NCBI RefSeq assembly: GCF_031626495.1
Contig: NZ_JAMQOJ010000004.1
Span: forward strand, 248,001-312,000
Reading direction: 5' to 3'
Source of the DNA: Natrinema sp031626495
GTDB lineage: Archaea > Halobacteriota > Halobacteria > Halobacteriales > Natrialbaceae
Length of the DNA: 64,000 nt
A program made the translations under genes and the position numbers. Positions 51,061 to 58,717 of the stretch are shown here, one piece after another; the stretch's first letter is position 1; the number at the start of each line of letters is the position of its first letter. The notes below the pieces were generated by a model. That model did no database searches. It was not told where the DNA came from and saw only the letters and a list, made by a program, of their open reading frames with translations.

Positions 51061-51699
51061 TCACCCGAAGTATTCCGCGATCTTGTCGTACACTTCGTCC
51101 ATATTGTCGCCTTCCTTCGCGGAGAGGGGCACGGTCGTATGCTGCGGGAAGGCGTCCTCGATCCGCTTGACGCTGGATTCGTCGAGGTCGATCTTGTTCG
51201 CGAAGATGAGAACCGGGAGATCGCGGGATTCGATGATACCGATCAGCATCGTATTGACCTGCGTGATCGGATCCTCAGCACTATCCAAGACATAGATAAC
51301 GCCGTCGACGTCTTCTCGAAGCCAGTGCATCGCCTCGGCAACGCCCTCTGTCGCTTCACGGGAGCGGCGAATGGCGTCGTCTTCGTCCATCTCGTCGGTG
51401 AACTCCTCGTAGTCGACTTTGGTCGTCACTCCGGGCGTGTCGACGATGTCGATCGTCACCGTCTTGCCGTTGCGTTCGATCTCGACGTTTTCTTTCCTGC
51501 GTGCGCGACGCGTCTCGTGGGGGATTCGACTCTCCGCACCGACGGCGTCACCAGTCCAGTCGCGTGCGATACGGTTTGCGAGCGTCGTCTTACCGGCGTT
51601 CGGCGGACCGTAGATACCGATTCGTTTGGGCTCCTGTTCCGAAAACAGGCGATCCGTAACCCGAGAGATACTATCTTTGAGTTCTGTGAACAGTCCCAT
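51061..51699 (-). CDS. oapA: Era-like GTPase OapA
   Basis: A 212-residue GTPase. G1 GIYGPPNAGKTTLANRI (near residue 28), G3 IVDTPGVT, G4 FANKIDLDE and G5 VPLSAKEGDN are intact. Start at ATG 51699 (MGLFTELKDSISRVTDRLF), preferred over 51756, which adds an unconserved Cys/Arg-rich tail. It is the first gene of oapABC, transcribed away from the origin region that also serves orc1. The OapA/B/C set is associated with oriC1 in haloarchaea; an exact role in initiation is not settled. Confidence 0.88.
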   Translation of the reverse strand: MGLFTELKDSISRVTDRLFSEQEPKRIGIYGPPNAGKTTLANRIARDWTGDAVGAESRIPHETRRARRKENVEIERNGKTVTIDIVDTPGVTTKVDYEEFTDEMDEDDAIRRSREATEGVAEAMHWLREDVDGVIYVLDSAEDPITQVNTMLIGIIESRDLPVLIFANKIDLDESSVKRIEDAFPQHTTVPLSAKEGDNMDEVYDKIAEYFG

Positions 51700-52030
51700 C
51701 TGTGGGGGCCTCCAGCACCGCGGGGTGCATCTGCGCGTACTACTAACTGAATCCACTTAAGCCTACGTCAGACATGTAGAATGTATAACTAGAGAGAAAT
51801 ATACACATACACGATCGTTCGGAATCGGTGGTAGTGGAAAACTGGACTCCAGTCGTTCACCCGCGGCTTATGTTCCGAGCATCGGGAAAATATGTGCTCA
51901 GCCGGAACGAAATACGAGCAGGCTGAAGCGAAAGCGATGGCGAATCCAACGAAGGGGCGTATCGAAGCAGGTGTGTGCGTGGAGTCATCAAAGAGCATAG
52001 CTATCGGTGAAGAGAAGGGGAGCCGAACAC

Positions 52031-52056
52031 CCCCACCCCCCTGTTTCAACTGGAGA
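52031..52056 (-). promoter_or_regulatory. Origin recognition box (ORB 1) with G-string
   Basis: CCCCACCCCCCTGTTTCAAC followed by TGGAG: the haloarchaeal ORB core, with the long C run being the G-string on the minus strand. It faces ORB 3 across the AT-rich region. Confidence 0.8.
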
Positions 52057-52100
52057 GTGCCGAGAGAGTCGGCGCGAGAAGACACCGCCGAGTTGAAAAC

Positions 52101-52122
52101 GACCCCCTTCTTTCCACTCGAG
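52101..52122 (-). promoter_or_regulatory. Degenerate origin recognition box (ORB 2)
   Basis: GACCCCCTTCTTTCCACTCGAG resembles the ORB in the same orientation as ORB 1 but with changes in the dyad half (TTCCACTCG for TTCAACTGG). Possibly a weaker Orc1 site. Confidence 0.5.
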
Positions 52123-52168
52123 TCGCCGTATTGGCCGATCTCGAGGGTGATACGGATCGGACGAACGG

Positions 52169-52260
52169 TTCTAGTAAGTACAGAGGAAATCTAGTAAGCG
52201 AAGACAGCACGAGAAGCACTTCTAGTAGCCACTAGCAATACAAAACACACATCTAGTAAC
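52169..52260 (+). repeat. Four phased TCTAGTA(A/G) motifs in the unwinding region
   Basis: TCTAGTA occurs at 52170, 52190, 52221 and 52252. Spacings of 20, 31 and 31 bp are close to 2, 3 and 3 helical turns. An inverted pair ACTAGCA (52231) and TGCTAGT (52272) lies beside them. All sit between the opposing ORBs. Confidence 0.7.
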
Positions 52261-52360
52261 TACTCTTCTTCTGCTAGTTCTACGGATACTGTTTCTCTTC
52301 TATTGTAATAAAACTTCCCGTTAGAAAATCTCCCTGAGCCCCCCTCCCTCCCTCTCGACC

Positions 52361-52390
52361 GTTCCACCTGAAACGAAGGGGTGGGGGGGC
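52361..52390 (+). promoter_or_regulatory. Origin recognition box (ORB 3) with G-string
   Basis: GTTCCACCTGAAACGAAGGG followed by GTGGGGGGGC. It matches the ORB consensus in the opposite orientation to ORB 1, about 310 bp away. Confidence 0.82.
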
Positions 52391-52543
52391 ATCCCTGGTA
52401 ACCGATCAGTCTGCTCGTGTCGAGACACAGTGATATCGTTGTGACGTATCAACCTCCCGTAACGATAACTGCTCTTCCTTAATTAAGCAGTATCCGCACC
52501 CATTCGGAAGCATCTCTTTTCCTTCGGATGATTCGAATCAATC

Positions 52544-52577
52544 GCTTCCACGACCAAAGAGCTTCCACGACCAAAGA
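52544..52577. repeat. Exact 17-bp tandem duplication in oriC
   Basis: GCTTCCACGACCAAAGA occurs twice head to tail (52544-52560, 52561-52577). The length is not a multiple of three, which argues against the minus-strand open frame crossing it being coding. Confidence 0.85.
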
Positions 52578-52937
52578 CTTGGTACACCGGTTCTCTACCC
52601 ACAGGGCGTACTTCTAATACGCAGTGAATTTCACACTGCTCAGTCCGTTTTCGTTTCCTTCGCTCCGTTTCTACTCGAGCCGTCACCGGCCAAGATCGAT
52701 CGGCCGTCATTCGTCGCGGGAAGGTACCTCGTCCGGAACAAGCACCGGTATCGGTTCCATACTGAGGACGGGAAAGGAAGAATTTATTACCGTGCTTTTC
52801 CTCTGCTTCGTTTGCATCAACTGGACCCGAATCGGAACCCGGGAACGATAGATCCACGTCTTGAGCCTATCAGAACCTCAAATTCCCGGCTCCTGATTCG
52901 GCGCTCCACTCGAAATAAGGGGGTTCGTGTACGACGA

Positions 52938-54662
52938 ATGTCAGACGATAATTCAGAGATTGCGGGTTCCGACGAGGTCGAAATCGACGAAACGAGCGGG
53001 TTCTCGACGAATCTCGAGAACGCGGATCTCGGTGACGAGGAGTCGAACCAGGGCTTGTTCGACGATCTGCTCAGTGGCGAACCGATCTTCGAGAACAAGG
53101 AAGTCCTCCGTCCCTCCTATACGCCACACGAACTTCCACATCGGAGCGATCAGATCAACAAGATGGCGACGATTCTCGTCGCCGCGCTCCGCGGAGAGAC
53201 GCCCTCGAACATCCTCATCTACGGAAAAACCGGGACCGGGAAGACGGCGAGTGCAAAGTTCGTCAGCAAGGAACTCGAGAGCACGTCCCAGAAGTACAGT
53301 GTCCCGTGTGACGTCGAGTACATCAATTGCGAAGTTACCGACACCCAGTACCGCGTCCTCGCACAGCTCGCGAACAAGTTCATCGAGAAGAACAAGGGTC
53401 GGATCGACGACCGAATCGCGGAACTCGAGTCGCTGCTCGCAGACCTCGACGAGTTCGATCGTGCGTCCGCCGCGCGCGAACCCGACACCGACGACGCGAC
53501 GGCGTCTGATCCGTTCGATTTCGTCTCCGACGAGGAAATCGAGTCGCAGGCCAACGATTCGACTGGAGACGATACCGAGTCCACGTCGGTCGATTCTCCA
53601 CCTGAAATGAAGGGGTCTTCGAGTCGGACAGCGTCGTCAGCCACCGACGAAACCACTTCCGGCCCTACTGCGGATTCGACACCGAGCCCCGAGCATCCGC
53701 TCGAGTCGACACCGTTCGACGACCGAGACGACATCGAAGATCGAATCGCGGACCTCGAGGACGACAAGGACTCGTTCGAGGAAGTTCCGATGACTGGGTG
53801 GCCGACCGACCGGGTTTACAGCGTCTTCTTCGACGCCGTCGACTACGACGAGCGGGTCGTCGTCATCATGCTAGACGAGATCGACAAACTCGTCGAGAAG
53901 AGCGGCGACGATACGCTCTATAACCTCTCGCGGATGAACTCCGAACTCGAGAACTCGCGGGTGTCGATCATCGGTATCTCGAACGACCTGAAGTTCACCG
54001 ACTTTCTCGACCCGCGGGTCAAATCCTCGCTGGGCGAGGAGGAAATCGTCTTCCCGCCGTACGACGCGAACCAGCTGCGGGACATCCTCGAGCACCGCTC
54101 GGAGGTCGCGTTCAAAGAGGGTGCGCTCTCGTCGGACGTGATCCCGCTGTGTGCGGCCTTCGCCGCGCAGGAACACGGGGACGCGCGACGCGCGCTAGAT
54201 TTACTTCGGACCGCCGGCGAACTCGCCGAGCGCTCCCAGTCCGAGACGATCGTCGAGGAACACGTCCGACAGGCCCAGGACAAGATCGAACTCGACCGCG
54301 TCGTGGAGGTCGTCCGCACGCTCCCCACGCAGAGCAAACTCGTCCTCTTCGCGATCATCCTGCTCGAGAAAAACGGCGTCCACAGCATCAACACGGGCGA
54401 GGTGTTCAACATATACAAGCGCCTCTGCGAGGAGATCGACGCGGACGTGCTGACCCAGCGCCGCGTGACGGATCTCATCAGTGAACTCGACATGCTGGGG
54501 ATCGTCAACGCCATCGTCGTCTCGAAGGGGCGCTACGGTCGGACAAAGGAAATCAGCCTCTCCGTTCCACTCGAAGAGACGGAGGCCGTACTGCTGAGCG
54601 ACTCCCGACTGAGCGACATCGACGACGTGCAGCCGTTCGTGCAGGCGCGGTTCGAAAACTGA
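52938..54662 (+). CDS. orc1: Orc1/Cdc6 replication initiator
   Basis: A 574-residue AAA+ initiator that binds ORBs at the neighbouring origin. The start at ATG 52938 (MSDDNSE) follows a GAAATAAGG TATA-like element by about 25 nt; an earlier in-frame ATG is unlikely. Domains: Walker A LIYGKTGTGKTASA near residue 95, Walker B VVIMLDEIDKL near 310, sensor 1 SIIGISNDLKF, sensor 2 HGDARRALDLLRTAG, and a C-terminal winged helix. An acidic Ser/Thr/Asp insertion of about 110 residues (about 160-270) sits between Walker A and B, longer than in many Orc1 proteins, and contains an ORB-like DNA sequence at 53595-53617. Confidence 0.95.
   Translation: MSDDNSEIAGSDEVEIDETSGFSTNLENADLGDEESNQGLFDDLLSGEPIFENKEVLRPSYTPHELPHRSDQINKMATILVAALRGETPSNILIYGKTGTGKTASAKFVSKELESTSQKYSVPCDVEYINCEVTDTQYRVLAQLANKFIEKNKGRIDDRIAELESLLADLDEFDRASAAREPDTDDATASDPFDFVSDEEIESQANDSTGDDTESTSVDSPPEMKGSSSRTASSATDETTSGPTADSTPSPEHPLESTPFDDRDDIEDRIADLEDDKDSFEEVPMTGWPTDRVYSVFFDAVDYDERVVVIMLDEIDKLVEKSGDDTLYNLSRMNSELENSRVSIIGISNDLKFTDFLDPRVKSSLGEEEIVFPPYDANQLRDILEHRSEVAFKEGALSSDVIPLCAAFAAQEHGDARRALDLLRTAGELAERSQSETIVEEHVRQAQDKIELDRVVEVVRTLPTQSKLVLFAIILLEKNGVHSINTGEVFNIYKRLCEEIDADVLTQRRVTDLISELDMLGIVNAIVVSKGRYGRTKEISLSVPLEETEAVLLSDSRLSDIDDVQPFVQARFEN
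53595..53617 (+). promoter_or_regulatory. ORB-like sequence inside orc1
   Basis: CTCCACCTGAAATGAAGGGG matches ORB 3 with one change in the core. It encodes SPPEMKG in the low-complexity insertion of Orc1, where protein constraint is weak. Confidence 0.65.
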
Positions 54663-54926
54663 CCGCTACGCGTTCTCAGGCCCTTGCCGACTTCCGTTCT
54701 GCTCGAGCGCCGTCCTTTCCCGCAGACGACTCACATCGATCCCGGTGCTGTGTCACTGCACCCGGTACCGCTCACAACCCCGTTCTCTACCCACTGTTTC
54801 GACTCGAGCGCGGCTGACGAGGAGAGTTCACTGCCCTCTCGACATGCGCTGCCGGCAGCGAACGCCGCGAACGAGTGGTGGAGGGATGCGGAGAAATGCA
54901 ACCGAGTTCGAAGCGACGTGGCCGAA

Positions 54927-55880
54927 TCAGCGACGGTATCGACTGGCGGCCGCTGCGGTACCGACACCGGCAACGGCGGCCATGCCGGCGAACTCACTGT
55001 CGAGTCCGGAGCTGGGGGCACCAGGACTTTCGGGTGCCGCCGTCATCGCTGTCGCGGCTGGAGCAGATCCTTGAAGCGGCGGACTCGAGGGCGATGTCGG
55101 CACGAGCATACCGCCGAGCAGTTTGTCGAATGTCAGGCGGACGTGGCCGAGCCACGGGATCCGAACCTTCGCTTTGCCGGTGATCCACTCCGGTTTGACC
55201 ACGGTGGTTCTGGCACCGGACCTGCGCAATTGGTCGTATCCCGCGTTGTTATCCCCTTTCGTGATGAAACCGGCGTGCGGTGCAGGGCAACTGGCAATTT
55301 CCTCGCAGGTCGCATCGCCGACAATTTCCTCGCTGGCTTTGGTTTCGACCCAGCTTTCGTTGTCTTCGACCCAGAAGTGAGCGCGGTGAATCACCGGGGT
55401 CGTCCGCTCGCTGCCGTTGGGTTTGAAGACGATGACGTCACCTGCTTTCCCGTACTTGCGATAGCCGCTTTCTTTGCCTTGCTCGTAGGTGACAACCCCG
55501 GTACCCTGAACGGCACCGTCACCGGCGAAACGTCCCTCTTCGGTGATGAAGATGAGATCGCCTCGCTCCATGTGTGGCTCCATACTGCCGCTCTCGACGG
55601 CGACGAGGGGCGGCCAGATGCCGCTGATCCCGAACAGCAGCAAGCCGACGACGGCGACGATCGCGACGCTGCTCAACACGTCGCGCACCATTATGACGTT
55701 CTCGTCGTCGGTCTCGAGGAACCAGCGGACGACTCCGTCGTCTTCGATCGTCACGGCGTCGGGATCGGGAGCGGACCGCGACGGGCCGCTCGACGCTCGA
55801 GACGCCCCGGCGCTGCTGTCCTGCCGGCCGTCGTCGTCGCCGGGATCGTCTGGCGGACTCCCGGAACTAGAACCGCTCAT
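54927..55880 (-). CDS. Signal peptidase I (archaeal Sec11-like), copy 1
   Basis: A 317-residue type I signal peptidase that removes signal peptides from exported proteins. It has a disordered acidic N-terminus, the conserved WFLETDDENVIMVRDVLSS, a transmembrane helix (VAIVAVVGLLLFGISG), and catalytic boxes: VESGSMEPHMERGDLIF (Ser), TPVIHRAHFWVE (His, replacing bacterial Lys) and GFITKGDNNAGYD (Asp). The C-terminus has an extra hydrophobic stretch. The start at 55880 removes nine non-conserved residues. A paralogue lies immediately upstream on the same strand. Confidence 0.9.
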   Translation of the reverse strand: MSGSSSGSPPDDPGDDDGRQDSSAGASRASSGPSRSAPDPDAVTIEDDGVVRWFLETDDENVIMVRDVLSSVAIVAVVGLLLFGISGIWPPLVAVESGSMEPHMERGDLIFITEEGRFAGDGAVQGTGVVTYEQGKESGYRKYGKAGDVIVFKPNGSERTTPVIHRAHFWVEDNESWVETKASEEIVGDATCEEIASCPAPHAGFITKGDNNAGYDQLRRSGARTTVVKPEWITGKAKVRIPWLGHVRLTFDKLLGGMLVPTSPSSPPLQGSAPAATAMTAAPESPGAPSSGLDSEFAGMAAVAGVGTAAAASRYRR

Positions 55881-55942
55881 CGTGACACGTTTTACCGGGC
55901 CTGACAATCAACTTTCTGTTCGGAGGAGCACGAAACGCAGGA

Positions 55943-56833
55943 CTACGAATTATCTCTGTCTGATCCGGCGGCGATTCCGAACAGGATCAGCGCGACTCCT
56001 CCCGATGCGACGACGAGGAGGATCGATCCGAGGCCGACCGCAGAGCGGATCGAGTCGATCGCCAGTCGAATCCCGCCGAGTTGCGGCGTCCGGACCATCG
56101 CTTTGCCGGTCACCCAGTCGGGACTGACGACGGTGGTCTCCGATCCCGATCGCGGCAGTTGGTCGTACGCCGGGTTGGCATCGCCTTTCGTCACGAACCC
56201 GTCGTGGGGCGCCGGGCACGAGCGGATGTCGGCGCAGGTCGCGCCGTTGAGAGAGCCGGGATCGGCCGTCGTCTGTACCCAGTTTTCGCCCGCTTCGACC
56301 CAGAAGTGAGCGCGGTGGATCACCGGCGTCGCGGTCGGATCGCCGTTCGGCCGGAAGACGATCACGTCGCCCGGTTTTCCGAACTTTCGATAGCCGCTTT
56401 CTCTGCCCTCCTCGAGGGTGACGACGCCCGTCCCTTCGACGGCACCGTCGCCGGCGAACCGGCCTTCCTCGACGACGAAGACGAGGTCGCCGGCGTGCAT
56501 GTTCGGCGTCATACTGCCGCTCTCGACGGCGACGAGCACCGGAAGCTGGCCGCTGATCCCGAACAGCAACAGCCCGACGATCGCGACGATGGCGAGACTC
56601 GTCAGGACGGCGCGAACCGCTGCAACAGTGCGGTCGTCGGTCTCGAGAAACCAGCGGACGAGTCCGTCTTCGATTCGGACGGTCTCCGTACTCCGGGCTC
56701 GAGGCGGAGCTTCGGTTGCCGGTCCCGGAGCGCTGACCGAGGTGTCATCGCCCTGTCGCTCACCGGCTCCCGATCGGTCGCCGCGGGGATCGGGGCGACT
56801 GCGACTCGGTTCGCCGGCATCGCGACCGTTCAT
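55943..56833 (-). CDS. Signal peptidase I, copy 2 (tandem paralogue)
   Basis: A 296-residue paralogue of the next gene, with the same layout: acidic N-terminus, RWFLETDDRTVAAVRAVLTS, helix, VAVESGSMTPNMHAGDLVF (Ser), TPVIHRAHFWVEAGENW (His), and GFVTKGDANPAYDQL (Asp). The C-terminal helix IDSIRSAVGLGSILLVVASG differs more. Catalytic residues are intact, so it should be active. The 62-bp spacing and same direction suggest one transcript. Confidence 0.9.
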   Translation of the reverse strand: MNGRDAGEPSRSRPDPRGDRSGAGERQGDDTSVSAPGPATEAPPRARSTETVRIEDGLVRWFLETDDRTVAAVRAVLTSLAIVAIVGLLLFGISGQLPVLVAVESGSMTPNMHAGDLVFVVEEGRFAGDGAVEGTGVVTLEEGRESGYRKFGKPGDVIVFRPNGDPTATPVIHRAHFWVEAGENWVQTTADPGSLNGATCADIRSCPAPHDGFVTKGDANPAYDQLPRSGSETTVVSPDWVTGKAMVRTPQLGGIRLAIDSIRSAVGLGSILLVVASGGVALILFGIAAGSDRDNS

Positions 56834-56946
56834 CGGACACTCGTTTCTCGGACCGGGGCATCAACCTTCCGGCGAATTATGTCGTTTCGTCGCCCGATGG
56901 CGCGGGATCCGCTACCCTTTTGCCGTCGCCTGCGAATGCCTGGACT

Positions 56947-58539
56947 GTGCCACTCGAGGCCCCGGCTCGGATCGTCAGCGAACTCACGAGCCGCGGGTAC
57001 AACGCCGAACGCGAGGCGGTGACGCGACTCGCGGCGGCCGAGGATCCGACCGCGGCGCTCGAGCGCGTGCTCGAGGAAGTCCCCGACGACGCGCTGGTCG
57101 TCCGAACCGATCACGTAACGGCCGCGCTCTCGACGGACGGTGCTGCCGATCAGGGACTCGCCGATGGGGGCGCTGTCGATACGGACGCTGCGGCCGCAGA
57201 AGCGCCTCCCCCCACGGATCCGACCCCCTCCGTTTCAACTGGAACCGACCAGCCCCCGGCCGGTGGATCGACCGGCCGATCTCCAGTTGAAACGGAGGGG
57301 TCTTCGCCGGCCGACCGCTCCGTCGATCCCGACCAGCGGTCGCTCGAGATCGTCGGCGATATGACCGGTGAGAGCACGGGAACCGGCGAATACAGCGACT
57401 TCGTCTCAGTCTTCCGCGATCGACTCGACAGGCTCGGCGGGAAGCTCCGGAGCCGAGTCAACCATCGGCCGGCATCGGCGATCCAGAGCATGCCCGGCGG
57501 CAGCGAGGCCGCGATGGTCGGACTGGTCAACGACATCCGGTCGACCGCGAGCGGCCACTGGCTGATCGAACTCGAGGACGCAACCGGGACCTTCCCCTGG
57601 CTCGTGATGAAGGATCGGGAGTACGTCGACCTCGTCGACGAGTTGCTTTGCGACGAGGTGCTGGCGATGGAGGGAACCCTGGCGGACGACTCGGGGATCG
57701 CCTTCGTCGACTCGATGTACTTCCCGGACGTGCCTCGGACCCACGAGCCGTCGACGGCCGACCGTCACGTCCAGGCGGCACTGATCAGCGACGTTCACGT
57801 CGGCAGTCAGGAGTTCATGGAAGACGCCTGGAACGCCTTCGCCGACTGGCTCCACACGGAGGAGGCCCAGCACGTCGAGTACATGCTGCTCGCAGGCGAC
57901 ATGGTCGAGGGCGTCGGCGTCTATCCGGATCAGGACGAGGAACTCGACATCGTCGACATCTACGAGCAGTACGAGGCGTTCAGCGAGCACTTGAAGAAGG
58001 TGCCCGGCGACATCGATATCGTCATGATCCCCGGCAACCACGATGCGGTCCGGCTGGCGGAACCCCAGCCGGGGTTCGACGAGGAACTCCGGGAGATCAT
58101 GTCGGCCCACGACCCGCAGATCGTGAGCAATCCGTCGATGGTGACCCTCGAGGGCGTCTCCGTCCTCATGTACCACGGCGTCTCGCTGGACGAAGTCATC
58201 GCGGAACTCCCCGAGGAAAAAGCCAGCTACGACGATCCCCACAAGGCGATGTATCACCTCCTGAAGAAGCGCCACGTCGCGCCGCAGTTCGGCGGTCACA
58301 CGCGCCTCGCACCCGAAGAGAAGGACTACCTCGTGATGGAGGAGGTCCCCGACATCTTCCACACCGGGCACGTCCACAAACTCGGCTTCGGCAAGTACCA
58401 CAACGTTCTCGCGATCAACTCCGGCTGCTGGCAGGCCCAGACCGACTTCCAGAAGAGCGTCAACATCGATCCCGACGCCGGCTTCGCGCCGATCGTCGAT
58501 CTGGATACGCTCGACGTGACGGTACAGAAGTTCTCCTGA
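56947..58539 (+). CDS. polB: DNA polymerase II (PolD) small subunit DP1
   Basis: The 530-residue exonuclease subunit of the archaeal replicative PolD. The start is GTG 56947 (MPLEAPARIVSELTSRGYNA), which fits homologues better than the TTG at 56920. An N-terminal helical domain is followed by a disordered Pro/Thr/Ser linker (about residues 75-130) and an OB fold (SAIQSMPGGSEAAMVG). The phosphoesterase core has ligands LISDVHVGSQEF, LAGDMVEGVG, IPGNHDAVRLAEPQ, VLMYHGVSLDE and FHTGHVHKLG, all intact, so 3'-5' exonuclease activity is expected. Two ORB sequences lie inside the linker. Confidence 0.95.
   Translation: MPLEAPARIVSELTSRGYNAEREAVTRLAAAEDPTAALERVLEEVPDDALVVRTDHVTAALSTDGAADQGLADGGAVDTDAAAAEAPPPTDPTPSVSTGTDQPPAGGSTGRSPVETEGSSPADRSVDPDQRSLEIVGDMTGESTGTGEYSDFVSVFRDRLDRLGGKLRSRVNHRPASAIQSMPGGSEAAMVGLVNDIRSTASGHWLIELEDATGTFPWLVMKDREYVDLVDELLCDEVLAMEGTLADDSGIAFVDSMYFPDVPRTHEPSTADRHVQAALISDVHVGSQEFMEDAWNAFADWLHTEEAQHVEYMLLAGDMVEGVGVYPDQDEELDIVDIYEQYEAFSEHLKKVPGDIDIVMIPGNHDAVRLAEPQPGFDEELREIMSAHDPQIVSNPSMVTLEGVSVLMYHGVSLDEVIAELPEEKASYDDPHKAMYHLLKKRHVAPQFGGHTRLAPEEKDYLVMEEVPDIFHTGHVHKLGFGKYHNVLAINSGCWQAQTDFQKSVNIDPDAGFAPIVDLDTLDVTVQKFS
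57223..57302. promoter_or_regulatory. Inverted pair of ORB sequences inside polB
   Basis: CCCCCTCCGTTTCAACTGGA (57224-57243) and TCCAGTTGAAACGGAGGGGT (57282-57301) are near-perfect reverse complements, and between them GGCCGGT...ACCGGCC forms an inner 7-bp inverted repeat. The whole 80 bp is a nested palindrome in the PolD small-subunit linker coding region. Confidence 0.8.
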
Positions 58540-58542
58540 ACG

Positions 58543-58690
58543 AAACTTTTGCGCTGCGGGCTCGGCTTCGCCGCGCCCTCGGCAAAACTTTGATGAAAAG
58601 CCTCCTCCCTCCGTTCGCTCGTTTCACTCGCTCACATCGGTCGTCGGCCCGCTCGCTCACCCTTCGGGCTCGTTCGCGGTACAACTCCTT
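58543..58690. repeat. Dispersed haloarchaeal intergenic repeat with strong hairpin
   Basis: Between convergent genes. TTTTGC (58548) and GCAAAA (58582) flank a hairpin GGGCTCGGC-TTC-GCCGCGCCC with one mismatch; then TTTGATGAAAAGCCTCC and repeated CGTTCGCTCGTTTCACTCGC-type blocks. The translated string GKTLMKSLLPPFARFTRS is a familiar artefact of this repeat in haloarchaeal annotations. It may act as a bidirectional terminator. Confidence 0.6.
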
Positions 58691-58717
58691 GTCTCGAGGG
58701 GTTCCGCTCACGTTCTC

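Larger units (their letters stand above)
51700..52937. other. oriC: Chromosomal replication origin region (oriC1-type)
   Basis: The 1.2-kb region between divergent oapABC and orc1/cdc6 carries ORB-type sequences in opposing orientation (52031-52056, 52101-52122 on one side, 52361-52390 on the other) enclosing an AT-rich stretch (about 52160-52330) that would serve as the unwinding element. Other marks: an ACTGGACTCCAGT palindrome at 51841-51853 made of two ORB-core halves, a TTAATTAA site near 52478, a 17-bp duplication, and a CATCAACTGGACC half-box near 52813. Open frames here are short, contain the duplication out of frame, and are not supported. Confidence 0.9.

Noticed and set aside
52813..52826. 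CATCAACTGGACC as a further full ORB
   Set aside because: Only the dyad half is present, without the G-string; listed as a half-box at most.
52483..52857. 124-codon minus-strand open frame in oriC
   Set aside because: Crosses an exact 17-bp duplication, lacks a promoter and family features, and sits in the origin.
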